Assembly: GCA_041163745.1 (NCBI GenBank)
Contig: JBEAQU010000007.1
Location: 1-64,000, forward strand
From: UBA6168 sp041163745
GTDB taxonomy: Bacteria; Bacteroidota; Bacteroidia; Chitinophagales; Saprospiraceae
Direction of reading: 5' to 3'
DNA: 64,000 nucleotides
Position numbers and translations under genes: made by a program. Within the stretch, counting starts at the first letter, position 1; each line of letters opens with the position of its first letter. This document shows, piece after piece, positions 37,090-44,831 of this stretch. Under the pieces are notes generated by a model, which was not told where the DNA came from, did no database searches, and was given only the letters and a program-made list of their open reading frames with translations.

Positions 37090-38556
37090 ATGCTTTACCG
37101 ACCTTCCCTTTTCCGTCCGCGCCTGCCGCTGCTGTTCGTTCACGCTTTCCTGCTGGCCGCCGGAATAGGCATCCCTTATGGTTCGAGCGCCCAGGACGCA
37201 TGGTCCTTGCAGCAATGCATATCCTATGCAGGTGCGAACAACCTTACCCTGCAGCAGGCTCAGAACTCGGTGACCCTTGCCCGTTTGAACGAACAACTGA
37301 ACAAACGCTCCCGTCTGCCTAACCTGAGTGGTTCTGCGGCGGGTGGTTCCCAGTTCGGACGAACCATCGACCCCACCACCAACAGTTTCGACAACCAACG
37401 GATCAACTTCAACAACCTTTCCGTCAATATGAGTGTACCGCTTTATTCGGGCGGTCAAATCAACAATAGCATTCAGCAAAGCGCCCTGGATCTGAAAGCG
37501 GCACAGGAGGATGTCGCCGCCACCTATAACAACATAGCCCTCAGCATCGCCAATGCCTACCTCCAGGTGCTCATGTCCAAGGAACAATTGGAAAACGCAC
37601 TGTCCAGACGCCGGCTGTCCGCCCAACAACTGGAACAGACGGACAAACTCATCGAGACCGGCAGCATACCCGCCAACGACCGCCTGGATGTGCTCGCCCA
37701 GATCGCAAACGACGACCAGACCATCATCCAGGCCCGCAACCAAATCGATATCAGCTTGCTCAACCTTAAATTGCTGATGCAGCTGGACCCGGAAAGCGAA
37801 TTCGACGTGGCGCCCCCACCGGCCGACATTTCCAGCGGGATCGATCCGGAAAGCCTCGGTTTCTCGGAATTGTATACGACAGCCCTGAACAACCAGCCGC
37901 AGATCAAAGCCAACGAATACCGGATGGGCAGCGCCGCCCTCGGCGTGGAGATCGCCAAAGGAAGCCTGTACCCTAACCTCGTTCTATTCGGGGGGGTGGA
38001 TTCCCGCTGGTCAAGCGCCGCGCGCAGCATAGACAAGATCCTCCCGACCCTGATATCCCAGAATATCATCTGGAACGGATTGGAACAGGAAATCCTCATT
38101 CCCTCCCAGGAAGTGACCTTCAAACAGGATCCCTATTTCAACCAGCTGCGGGAGAACTTCGGCCAAAGTCTCGGCCTCAGCCTGCGGGTGCCCATATACA
38201 ACAACAGCCTCAACCGCATCAATGTGCAACGGGCAACGGTCGGCGTGCAGAACGCCCGCATAAACAGCGACCTCACCAAACAACAACTGAAGAACGACAT
38301 CCAACAGGCACTGGCAAACGCACGTGCCGGACAACGCGCCTGGGAAGCCGCCTCCACCGCCGTGCAAGCCGCCTCCGCAGCTTATGAGAATGCGGACAAA
38401 CGTTTCCGGCTCGGCGCCATCAACAACCTGCAGCTGCTGACCGCCCGCAACACCTATGACATCGCCCGCATCAACCTCACCATCTCCAAATACGATTACC
38501 TGTTCCGGCTGAAAATCCTCGACTTCTACCAGGGAAAGGAAATCCGCCTGGATTGA
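37090..38556 (+). CDS. TolC-family outer-membrane efflux protein
   Basis: This 488-residue protein has a signal peptide (about residues 1-35, ending SSAQ) and the two repeated alpha-helical hairpin regions of TolC-like channels. Characteristic segments are WSLQQCISYA at the start of the mature protein, VPLYSGGQI near residue 116, and LRVPIYNN near residue 367. The open frame runs back to 36517 through unrelated sequence, and the true start is the ATG at 37090. The HlyD/MacA-type adaptor follows 52 bases later. Together they form the outer and periplasmic parts of an export complex. Confidence 0.92.
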   Translation: MLYRPSLFRPRLPLLFVHAFLLAAGIGIPYGSSAQDAWSLQQCISYAGANNLTLQQAQNSVTLARLNEQLNKRSRLPNLSGSAAGGSQFGRTIDPTTNSFDNQRINFNNLSVNMSVPLYSGGQINNSIQQSALDLKAAQEDVAATYNNIALSIANAYLQVLMSKEQLENALSRRRLSAQQLEQTDKLIETGSIPANDRLDVLAQIANDDQTIIQARNQIDISLLNLKLLMQLDPESEFDVAPPPADISSGIDPESLGFSELYTTALNNQPQIKANEYRMGSAALGVEIAKGSLYPNLVLFGGVDSRWSSAARSIDKILPTLISQNIIWNGLEQEILIPSQEVTFKQDPYFNQLRENFGQSLGLSLRVPIYNNSLNRINVQRATVGVQNARINSDLTKQQLKNDIQQALANARAGQRAWEAASTAVQAASAAYENADKRFRLGAINNLQLLTARNTYDIARINLTISKYDYLFRLKILDFYQGKEIRLD

Positions 38557-38608
38557 GGAAGCTCCTGCCGCTCATCGACTTTTTTCAACTTCAGAATACT
38601 TACTTTTC

Positions 38609-40018
38609 ATGAAAAAGAACAAGCGTACCCTGTTGTATTCCCTGCTGGCATTGGTCCTGATACTTGTGGTCACCGCTGTGGTGAAGAACAAGAACAGCCA
38701 AAAGGGTGAACCCGTCCAGACCGAACAGTCCGCCAAGCGGACCATCCGCGAAACGGTCAAGGCCAGCGGAAAGGTGTTTCCCAAGACGGAAGTGAAAATC
38801 AGCTCCGACGTATCCGGTGAAATCGTGGAACTGTTCGTCCGCGAAGGAGACAGTGTCCGCGCCGGTCAGGTGCTCGCAAGGGTCGACCCGGAAGCGTACA
38901 ACTCCCAGGTGGAAAGGGCCCAGGCAGGTGTCAACGGCGCCAAGGCCTCCCTGGCCAACGCCTTGTCTCAGGTGGAGTCCGCAAAGGCACAGGTCGAACA
39001 AATCAATGCCCAACTCACCAATGCACGCGACATCCACCGTCGGAATGAGAAATTGTTCCGGGAAGGGGTCATATCGGAGCAGGAATTCGAATCCTCTCAG
39101 ACCAATGTCCGCAGCCTGGAATCCAACCTGAATGCCTCGGAGGCGAATGTCCGCTCCGCCCAACAGAGCGCGCGGTCCGCCGAATTTCAAATCAAGAGCG
39201 CCGAAGCCACCCTCAAGGAACTGAGCACCTCCCTCAAAAGAACCACCATTTATGCATCGATGGGTGGTATCATCTCCAAACTCAATGTGGAGAAAGGGGA
39301 ACGGGTGGTCGGCACCTCCATGATGGCCGGCACGGAAATCCTCCGGATCGCCGACCTGCAGGAAATGGAGGTCCAGGTGGAAGTGACGGAGAACGACCTG
39401 CCCAGGATCGCGCTCGGACAAACCGTAGACATCGATATAGATGCCTATCTCAACCGGGTGTTCAAAGGCAAGGTCGTGGAAATCGCCCATACAGCCAACA
39501 TCGCCACCGGCGGCACCGCCGCCGGAGTGGTCAATCTCACCACGGACCAGGTGACCAACTTCGTCATCACCATCGACATAGATGCCGCTTCCTACCAAGA
39601 CCTCATCCGGCCGGGCAAACCTTTCCCCTTCCGGCCAGGCATGTCCGCTTCCGTGGAAATCTATACCCAAACCGCTGAATCCGTGGTCAGTGTGCCCATT
39701 CAGGCGGTGGGAACCCGGGACAAGGCGGACATCGTCGGCAAGTCGGCGGAAGACCAGCAAGGTATCCGGACCTCCGTCCGTGATGATGTGCAGGAAATCA
39801 TTTTCGTCTATACGGATGCGGACACGGTGGATCTGCGTGCCGTGGTCACCGGTATTCAGGACAACGACTTCATCCATATCATTGAAGGTCTGTCGGAAGG
39901 GGAAAGCGTGGTCATCGGCCCCTACGCCGCCGTTTCCAAAGACCTGAAGGAGGGAGACAAAGTCTTCCGCACGGAAAAGATTTCCGCCGACAAGGATACG
40001 GAGGAGCAGGAAGACTGA
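38609..40018 (+). CDS. HlyD/MacA-like periplasmic adaptor protein of an efflux system
   Basis: This 469-residue protein has one N-terminal membrane anchor (about residues 8-24). A lipoyl/biotinyl-like half-domain follows (DVSGEIVELFVREGDSV). A coiled-coil hairpin (about residues 105-215) is rich in alanine, glutamine and glutamate, and beta-barrel and membrane-proximal domains come last. It connects an inner-membrane pump with the TolC-like channel encoded just upstream. No pump gene follows, because a strong bidirectional terminator lies about 70 bases after the stop. Confidence 0.92.
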   Translation: MKKNKRTLLYSLLALVLILVVTAVVKNKNSQKGEPVQTEQSAKRTIRETVKASGKVFPKTEVKISSDVSGEIVELFVREGDSVRAGQVLARVDPEAYNSQVERAQAGVNGAKASLANALSQVESAKAQVEQINAQLTNARDIHRRNEKLFREGVISEQEFESSQTNVRSLESNLNASEANVRSAQQSARSAEFQIKSAEATLKELSTSLKRTTIYASMGGIISKLNVEKGERVVGTSMMAGTEILRIADLQEMEVQVEVTENDLPRIALGQTVDIDIDAYLNRVFKGKVVEIAHTANIATGGTAAGVVNLTTDQVTNFVITIDIDAASYQDLIRPGKPFPFRPGMSASVEIYTQTAESVVSVPIQAVGTRDKADIVGKSAEDQQGIRTSVRDDVQEIIFVYTDADTVDLRAVVTGIQDNDFIHIIEGLSEGESVVIGPYAAVSKDLKEGDKVFRTEKISADKDTEEQED

Positions 40019-40085
40019 TGCCGTACCGGCCCGAGGTTCGTTCCGGCCAATATCCCATACGGTGGTTCCCTTCCCCCGCCGAAGC

Positions 40086-40126
40086 AAAAAGCCCCGCTGC
40101 CATACCATGGCAGCGGGGCTTTTTTC
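40086..40126. terminator. Bidirectional rho-independent terminator
   Basis: A perfect 13-base stem (40091-40103, GCCCCGCTGCCAT, with 40107-40119) with a three-base loop is flanked by A on the left and T on the right. It can therefore end both the adaptor gene and the convergent peptidase gene. Confidence 0.93.
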
Positions 40127-40139
40127 AGGATGACGACCT

Positions 40140-42089
40140 TTACGACGGCAAGCGAACGGAGACGGGCATATGCCGGGCAAGAAAGCCGAGCATGGCCTTG
40201 TAGAACAAGAACTTGTTCTCCTCGTTCCGGAAGCCGTGGCCTTCGTCGTATTTCACAAGATAAGGAACGGGCACACCCTGGCGACGCAGCGCCCGGACAA
40301 TCTGGTCGCTTTCCTCGATATTGACCCTCGGATCGTTGGCCCCTTGCACCACGAACAAGGGCGTACGGATTTTTTCCGTATGGAATATCGGAGAAGCCGC
40401 GTACATTTCGTCCTTGTGCAGCGCAGGGTTCCCCACCATTTCGTACATCATTTCCAGGAAGGGTTTCCAATATGGCGGGATGGTTTGCATGAAGGTGAAA
40501 AGGTTGGAAACACCCACGTAATCGACGGCACAGGCATACAATCTGGGCGTAAAGGTAACGCCGGCCAGGGTGGCATAGCCGCCGTAGCTCCCCCCGTAGA
40601 TGGCGATGGCATCCGGATGGGCTATGCCTTTTTCGATCAACTGGAAAACCCCGTCCGTGATATCATCCTGCATCCGGCGACCCCATTGGCGGAAGCCGGC
40701 TTCCCAAAACGACCTTCCATATCCTGTGCTGCCCCGGTAGTTCACCTGCAGCACGGCATATCCGCGGCTGGCCAGCAGTTGGACTTCCGGCTGGTAGCCC
40801 CAATGGTCACGGACCCAGGGTCCGCCGTGGGGAAGCACCACGACCGGAAGTCCCCGCTCCGGTTTTCCGACCGGTAGGGTCAGGTAGCCGGGAATCGTCA
40901 GACCGTCCCGGGAAACATAGGAGATGGGGCGCATCGGAGCCATATCCTGCTCATCCAGCCAAGGACTGACCTTGGCGAGCAGGGTCAGTTCCCCTGTATT
41001 CGTGTCGTGGAAGTAATACGCACCGAGGGAACGGTCGCTGTATGTTCGTACCAGGAATCGGGTCTCCTGCTTGTCATTATCCACCAAGGCCACCTCATAT
41101 CCCGGCAAGGCCGTCGTCAGCGTTTCGTAAATGCGTCGGTATATGTCGTCCAGAAAATGATGTTCCCGCTTGTCCGTCTGGTAGCTGACCACAGTGGGCA
41201 CGCGCCTTCGCCGCGAATAACGCAAGGTGCTCACATCCACGGAGGCATGTGCAAAAACGGGAGGACCAATCTCCTCACCGGTGCGCAGATCCAGCCGGAC
41301 GATCGCCTGTTTGTCGCGACCCCGGTTGGAAGCGGCATACACCACGGCGGGATCCTGGAAATCGAAGAACAACGGGGCCACGGTTTCCCTGAAATCGGTT
41401 TGCAGTACGGACTGGAACGCCGTGGCGCCGGGTGGCCGGTACAACAGTTCGGTATTGGTTCCGCCGGTGACCCGGGAGGCCAGGGACAGTTCCCCCTCGT
41501 GATCGGTCATCCAGCTGTCAATCGGATTTTCCGGGTCGTTGTTCTCGGCCAGCTGCCGCAGTTCGCCATTTCGGACGTCCAACCGGTAGGGCTCGAAAAA
41601 GGCCGGGTTGTTGCGGTTCATGGAAATGACAATCTCATCCGGCTCGTCCTCCAAGTCATCCACCAACTGGATGCGCACACCGTTGAACGGTGTGAGCTGC
41701 CGGGTTTCCCCACCGTCGAGCAAGACACCATACAAATGGAAATTCTCGTCCCCGCCTTCGTCCTTCGCATAGATCAGCCGGTCATTTCCTTTCCAGAAAT
41801 ACCAGGCTATGTCGCGGTCTCCAACGGTGGTCAGGCGCCGGGCATCCCCTCCTTGGACGGATTGTACGAACAGGTTGAGCCGCCGCTGGTAAGGGCCCAG
41901 CCAGGATAAGTGCCGACCGTCCGGTGACAATTGGTAATTGCTTTTTTCGGGATGTCGGAAGAAGTCCTCCACCGTATACCGATGGGACTGGCTTTCAGAC
42001 AATGAGACCAACTCTCCGATGGTCTGCGCATCAGACGGCAGACTGGGGTCGCCGGGTAGGGTGCGCGCTTCGTTCGCTTCCTGATTCAT
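40140..42089 (-). CDS. S9 family serine peptidase (prolyl oligopeptidase-like)
   Basis: This 649-residue protein has an N-terminal beta-propeller with TolB-like repeats (about residues 45-385) and a C-terminal alpha/beta hydrolase. The nucleophile serine lies in GGSYGGY (near residue 500). The acid aspartate lies in the GANDPRVN segment, and the histidine in DEGHGF. The longer frame to 42221 was rejected because family-like sequence starts after MNQEA. No signal peptide is visible, so a cytoplasmic oligopeptidase is likely. It is convergent with the efflux pair across a shared terminator. Confidence 0.92.
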   Translation of the reverse strand: MNQEANEARTLPGDPSLPSDAQTIGELVSLSESQSHRYTVEDFFRHPEKSNYQLSPDGRHLSWLGPYQRRLNLFVQSVQGGDARRLTTVGDRDIAWYFWKGNDRLIYAKDEGGDENFHLYGVLLDGGETRQLTPFNGVRIQLVDDLEDEPDEIVISMNRNNPAFFEPYRLDVRNGELRQLAENNDPENPIDSWMTDHEGELSLASRVTGGTNTELLYRPPGATAFQSVLQTDFRETVAPLFFDFQDPAVVYAASNRGRDKQAIVRLDLRTGEEIGPPVFAHASVDVSTLRYSRRRRVPTVVSYQTDKREHHFLDDIYRRIYETLTTALPGYEVALVDNDKQETRFLVRTYSDRSLGAYYFHDTNTGELTLLAKVSPWLDEQDMAPMRPISYVSRDGLTIPGYLTLPVGKPERGLPVVVLPHGGPWVRDHWGYQPEVQLLASRGYAVLQVNYRGSTGYGRSFWEAGFRQWGRRMQDDITDGVFQLIEKGIAHPDAIAIYGGSYGGYATLAGVTFTPRLYACAVDYVGVSNLFTFMQTIPPYWKPFLEMMYEMVGNPALHKDEMYAASPIFHTEKIRTPLFVVQGANDPRVNIEESDQIVRALRRQGVPVPYLVKYDEGHGFRNEENKFLFYKAMLGFLARHMPVSVRLPS

Positions 42090-42391
42090 CTTGCTGATTC
42101 GGTTGTGATGACGGGCCGCTGTCCGTCCGGACAAGGTCCCGTGAATTATTGGCAGCTTGCTGCCTGCGGTCTTCTGTAAAATTAGGATGCATACGATCGA
42201 ATAGTTACCAAGGGCCGGCATTTTTTGTCACAGACTTCCGCTCCTCGCGTCATCCTCCGCTCGCGATTAGGTCTGCTGGCCGCCAAATACATGAAAAAGG
42301 GCAGTTGGAAATCGAAGGGTTCAACAAATTCCGATTGCCGCTGTTATTTGTAACCATAACGAAATACGGCTGAAACCAACCACCTGCGTTG

Positions 42392-42769
42392 ATGTACACC
42401 GACGATCAGATAAACAAGGCCAGACAGGCTGTAAAAGCGAGAAAGGGCTTCTACAAGCACCTCATGTCCTATGTTTTCGTCAATCTGTTTCTGATTGCGC
42501 TCAATCTGCTGACCAGCCCTTACCGTTGGTTCGTCTTTCCGTTGCTCGGCTGGGGCTTGGGACTGGCCTTCCATTATGTGGAGGTGTTCGGGATTCCCGG
42601 GTTTTCCATTTTGAGCAGAGACTGGGAAGAGCAGGAACTTGACAAAGAACTCCGCAAATTGTCGCAGGTGCCACGACCGCATACCAAAGGACTTGCCGGC
42701 CATCCTGCAAAGCCTGGCACAGAAGACCCTGACCCCGATGCCCCTTACGACGATTCCGCCTTCGTCTGA
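42392..42769 (+). CDS. 2TM domain protein
   Basis: This 125-residue protein carries a 2TM domain as found in many Bacteroidota. A short amphipathic start (INKARQAVKARKGFYKHL) is followed by two membrane helices (about residues 27-43 and 52-70) joined by a PYRWF loop. A charged helix and a proline-rich tail follow. The ATG at 42392 is preferred over the TTG at 42389. The function is unknown. In some proteins the same domain is fused to histidine kinases. Confidence 0.8.
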   Translation: MYTDDQINKARQAVKARKGFYKHLMSYVFVNLFLIALNLLTSPYRWFVFPLLGWGLGLAFHYVEVFGIPGFSILSRDWEEQELDKELRKLSQVPRPHTKGLAGHPAKPGTEDPDPDAPYDDSAFV

Positions 42770-43090
42770 CGCCCCGCTCCCAAATTCGCCATAAAATTTT
42801 CCTATACTTCCCCTTTTGGTCTAAATTAGTTATATCTTTTTGATATTCATACGTTTACAGTTGCCTATCTTCTCTTCTATCCTTATCCTTGGCTCTTTTC
42901 GTACTTCCTTTAGTTAATTTGCTTAACGAAATATGACGATTTTTTTTGATAAAAAACAACGGAATATTTCACTAATATTTTACATTTTATCTTGTTTGTC
43001 ATATTGTTACGATATATTTTATTCATTTTCCATGTCACATATTCGTATTTAAGGAACCGTCAAACGCTTTCCCCGCGCTCGTACCGACCT

Positions 43091-43098
43091 TATCTTTG
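43091..43098 (+). promoter_or_regulatory. Promoter -7 element before a short terminated transcript
   Basis: TATCTTTG is a perfect TAnnTTTG match. The terminator at 43146-43177 lies only about 50 bases further on, so a short RNA or an attenuated leader would result. Confidence 0.4.
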
Positions 43099-43145
43099 TA
43101 TCAATCTTTAAAAGTAGTTTTTGTGTTTATTTGTTTGGGTTAGAG

Positions 43146-43177
43146 ACCCTTGCTTTAAGTAGCAAGGGTTTTCTTTT
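43146..43177 (+). terminator. Rho-independent terminator in the AT-rich island
   Basis: ACCCTTGCT (43146-43154) pairs perfectly with AGCAAGGGT (43161-43169) around a TTAAGT loop and is followed by a T-rich tract. It cannot serve the 2TM gene closely, since that ends about 375 bases earlier. Confidence 0.8.
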
Positions 43178-43354
43178 TTCTTGTCTCCCGCATACCTTCC
43201 CGGCGCAAGCGAATGGGACGCAACAGGCATCGATTCGTACCCCAGCCACCGGATTGGTCGGTTGTTTGAACCGGGTCGAGTCGTTTTGTGTCCGGTTGCG
43301 TCCGGAAAGCCGAAGGAACGATGCCTTACCGCCTTCCATTTTGGGCAAAAGCCT

Positions 43355-43362
43355 TATCTTTG
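43355..43362 (+). promoter_or_regulatory. Probable promoter -7 element of the DUF6580 gene
   Basis: TATCTTTG matches TAnnTTTG and lies 23 bases before the ATG at 43386. No -33 element at the usual spacing is clear. Confidence 0.45.
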
Positions 43363-43385
43363 CCTCAAATACAAATCGACGGGAC

Positions 43386-43982
43386 ATGATGCAAGAAAAC
43401 AAGCGAATTAAGGTTCGATGGTCGGTGGTGGCGATGGTACTGGTGCCGACTGTTCTTATCCGGTTGGTTCCGCATGTGGCGGAAGTGCCCGCTCTTTTCA
43501 ATTTCTCTCCGGTTGGTGCTTTGGCGCTCTTCAGCGGGGCTTACCTTGCAGGCAGGCTGAGCGCGGTAGGTCTTCCCTTGTTGGTATTGTGGGCTGGCAA
43601 CCTCCTGTTGGACAATGTTTTTCTTTCCGAGTGGTACGACGGCTTCACTTGGTTCGCGAATTGGGAGGTATATCTTGCCATCGGACTGATCGCCCTGGTG
43701 GGACGCCCCCTCATGCATCGGATCAGTCCCGCGAGGGTACTGGGCGGATCCTTGGTCTCCGCCGTCCTCTTTTTCGTGGTCACAAATTTCTTTGTCTGGT
43801 ATTCCGACACCCTGTACAGCCGGGACGCTTCCGGGTTGCTCCAATGCTATACGGCAGCCCTCCCGTTCTTCCGCAACACCTTCCAAAGCGATGTGATGTT
43901 CAGCGTGCTGCTGTTCGGAGGCATGGAGTGGGCCCGCCGCCGTTATCCGTCCATCGAGCTCAAATCCGCAGACCCGTCTTGA
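43386..43982 (+). CDS. DUF6580-type integral membrane protein
   Basis: This 198-residue protein has about five membrane helices and the family-like opening in which a first helix is followed by FNFSPVGALALFSGAYL (about residues 37-53). The last helix ends in FGGMEWARRRY. The fold resembles small ECF-transporter-like substrate-binding membrane proteins, but the ligand is unknown and that comparison is tentative. The frame extends upstream to 43131 without family-like sequence, so the ATG at 43386 (or 43389) is used. The next gene starts two bases after its stop. Confidence 0.75.
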   Translation: MMQENKRIKVRWSVVAMVLVPTVLIRLVPHVAEVPALFNFSPVGALALFSGAYLAGRLSAVGLPLLVLWAGNLLLDNVFLSEWYDGFTWFANWEVYLAIGLIALVGRPLMHRISPARVLGGSLVSAVLFFVVTNFFVWYSDTLYSRDASGLLQCYTAALPFFRNTFQSDVMFSVLLFGGMEWARRRYPSIELKSADPS

Positions 43983-43984
43983 TC

Positions 43985-44206
43985 ATGAAGGCGCTGCGCC
44001 ATACTCCCCAACTGACTCCCCGGATGGCGGCGATACAGGAAGGGATAGATTTCTATTTCGAAGGGGGTAAGATGGTTCTCACCGCCAAATATTTGCTTGA
44101 TAGGGGTTTCTGTTGTGGAAATGGTTGCCGTCATTGTCCGTATCGTTCGGAGGCGTCTTCCGTACCGCAGGTGGAAAAAAACCAATGTCCTCCCGCCTCG
44201 CCCTGA
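43985..44206 (+). CDS. Small cysteine-rich DUF5522 protein
   Basis: This 73-residue protein contains the DUF5522 signature EGIDFYFEGGKMVLTAKYLL followed by RGFCCGNGCRHCPY. Four closely spaced cysteines (CC, then C in GNGC, then HCPY) suggest a metal site. The function is unknown. It starts two bases after the DUF6580 gene, so the two are almost certainly co-transcribed and probably translationally coupled. Confidence 0.82.
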   Translation: MKALRHTPQLTPRMAAIQEGIDFYFEGGKMVLTAKYLLDRGFCCGNGCRHCPYRSEASSVPQVEKNQCPPASP

Positions 44207-44464
44207 ACGACTTGTCACAACAAGCGTTCCTATCCTTTTGGTATCGCATATCGAACCGTGACAGCAATGCATCTTTGCGTGTACCGAAACCCACATTTCG
44301 GAGGCCTTGCCGCGGCACATCGATCCGCCGCCCTGATGGAAAACCATGGCAGGACCTCGTCGGCCTCCACCATTCGAGAAAGGAAACCGGCCTGCCTGTA
44401 GGGTTTTTGTCGGTCGGTGAGCCCCGGAGAGCAGATTGGCCACCCGGCTCCGACAGCATGACGA

Positions 44465-44815
44465 TCAGCTAAACACACGACGCGCCAGCCCTCCGCTCCA
44501 GACTCCCAATCCACCCAGCCAGCCGCCGATGAAGCCGGTCAGCAGGATCATCGCTGCTTTCGGCATGGAAAACAGCGCTGCCATGCGAACCGACAGGATA
44601 TGATCGTTCTGGTAATCCATTACCAACGCCGAGCCCGCCCACAACAAAAAGCCTCCTGCGAAACCAGTCAGGAAAAGCTGTCTCTCCGTCTGTTGACCGA
44701 CCAGCCCCCCGGCCAGCAGACAGATCGGCACGATTCCCCAGAACGGAAGGAATTGCAAGACAATGAAACCCAGCGTCCATATCAGGGCCAATTGTAAAAG
44801 GGTTGATTTATTCAT
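44465..44815 (-). CDS. Uncharacterised four-helix membrane protein
   Basis: This 116-residue protein consists of four hydrophobic helices (about residues 7-24, 26-40, 48-66 and 80-110) with glycine-rich stretches (GFIGGWLGGLG). No family was recognised. It begins 16 bases after the end of the penicillin acylase gene on the same strand and is probably its operon partner. The region between this gene and DUF5522 (44207-44464) shows nothing supported. Confidence 0.65.
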   Translation of the reverse strand: MNKSTLLQLALIWTLGFIVLQFLPFWGIVPICLLAGGLVGQQTERQLFLTGFAGGFLLWAGSALVMDYQNDHILSVRMAALFSMPKAAMILLTGFIGGWLGGLGVWSGGLARRVFS

Positions 44816-44831
44816 GATGCGGAAAGTTTGG

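Larger units (their letters stand above)
42770..43385. other. AT-rich intergenic island with an internal promoter and terminator
   Basis: From about 42780 to 43060 the sequence is markedly AT-rich, far below the composition of the flanking genes, and contains many T and A runs. No protein frame is supported. A -7 motif at 43091-43098 and a terminator at 43146-43177 could delimit a transcript of about 70-75 bases. A second -7 motif at 43355-43362 precedes the DUF6580 gene. Confidence 0.6.
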
